Of a stretch of DNA of 64,000 nucleotides, positions 63,888 through 64,000 are shown in pieces. Where the stretch lies: positions 2,790,001 through 2,854,000 of the forward strand of contig NZ_OY764544.1 of assembly GCF_963668475.1 (NCBI RefSeq), in the 5' to 3' direction. The stretch's first letter is position 1. The number at the start of each line of letters is the position of its first letter. The notes beneath the pieces are model-generated. The model was not told the origin of the DNA. It saw nothing but the letters and a program-made list of their open reading frames with translations, and searched no databases. A program made the translations under genes and the position numbers. The DNA comes from an uncultured Methanospirillum sp. Its GTDB lineage: Archaea; Halobacteriota; Methanomicrobia; Methanomicrobiales; Methanospirillaceae.

Positions 63888-64000
63888 CTCGTTTTTCTGT
63901 TTTTTAATATGATTCTTTTACTCTCTCTATCGTTATGCAGAAATAGCGATTGAGTAAATATCAGTCCATGGAGTTTGTCTGGATCTCATCACCGCAGAAT

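Noticed and set aside
1..64000. CRISPR arrays, prophage, intact insertion sequences, rRNA
   Set aside because: No regularly spaced repeats, phage structural genes, transposase or rRNA sequences were seen on either strand.

Overview
The window comes from an archaeal methanogen, most likely of the order Methanomicrobiales (Methanospirillum-like; the genus is inferred, not proven). The archaeal markers are a thermosome, TiaS, deoxyhypusine synthase, CTP-type riboflavin kinase, the thiolase/HMG-CoA synthase/DUF35 mevalonate set, CbiZ, TATA-box promoters and a tRNA-Gly without an encoded CCA. MCP/CheW signalling, PAS and STAS proteins, Tex and MscL are bacterial-type accessories often found in this group.

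Layout. 1-2584: 5' part of a metal-type ABC binding protein, a divergent winged-helix/small-protein pair, and a molybdenum-storage-protein (MoSto) homologue. 3023-7017: a polar amino acid ABC transporter with two divergently placed lipoprotein receptors. 7166-16543: Tex, a DMT exporter with a histidine-rich tail, a fused N-carbamoylputrescine amidohydrolase/agmatine deiminase, MscL, and a heterodimeric ABC exporter with one degenerate ATP site. 16807-23816: STAS protein, sequon-rich secreted protein, LysE exporter, two methyltransferases, nicotinate phosphoribosyltransferase, malic enzyme and a PAS-STAS protein. 24190-27498: a tight mevalonate-entry operon headed by its own HTH regulator. 27735-33191: Hsp20, a secreted protein, and a GH57/MalQ alpha-glucan pair. 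33307-37344: ribK-ribB followed by a segmental duplication carrying a decayed ribB copy and two paralogous secreted proteins. 37524-40515: RPA-associated protein and an RPA with an exact 288-residue internal duplication. 40638-45055: CbiZ with a Cys-rich tail, a free-standing NrdD-like zinc/glycyl-radical-type C-terminal domain, pyrF, dhs, a tautomerase and tiaS. 45112-57752: DUF2079 membrane protein, HTH regulator, thermosome, CheW, a soluble receiver-PAS-MCP, a CARDB-CAP protein, RimI, DUF1015 and two tandem secreted PPC-like proteins. 57875-63606: a six-gene tetrapyrrole operon (precorrin-2 dehydrogenase, hemA, hemB, hemL, hemC, cobA) for siroheme, F430 and corrinoid synthesis, without hemD. 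63816-63887: tRNA-Gly(GCC).

The strongest leads beyond ordinary annotation are: a two-copy operator-like element at the mevalonate operon promoter and upstream of the PAS-STAS gene; a three-copy hairpin element with stem covariation; the ribB/secreted-protein duplication; the doubled RPA; the stand-alone NrdD tail domain; the agmatine-to-putrescine fusion enzyme; and the MoSto homologue beside a putative regulator pair. No CRISPR array, prophage or intact insertion sequence is visible.
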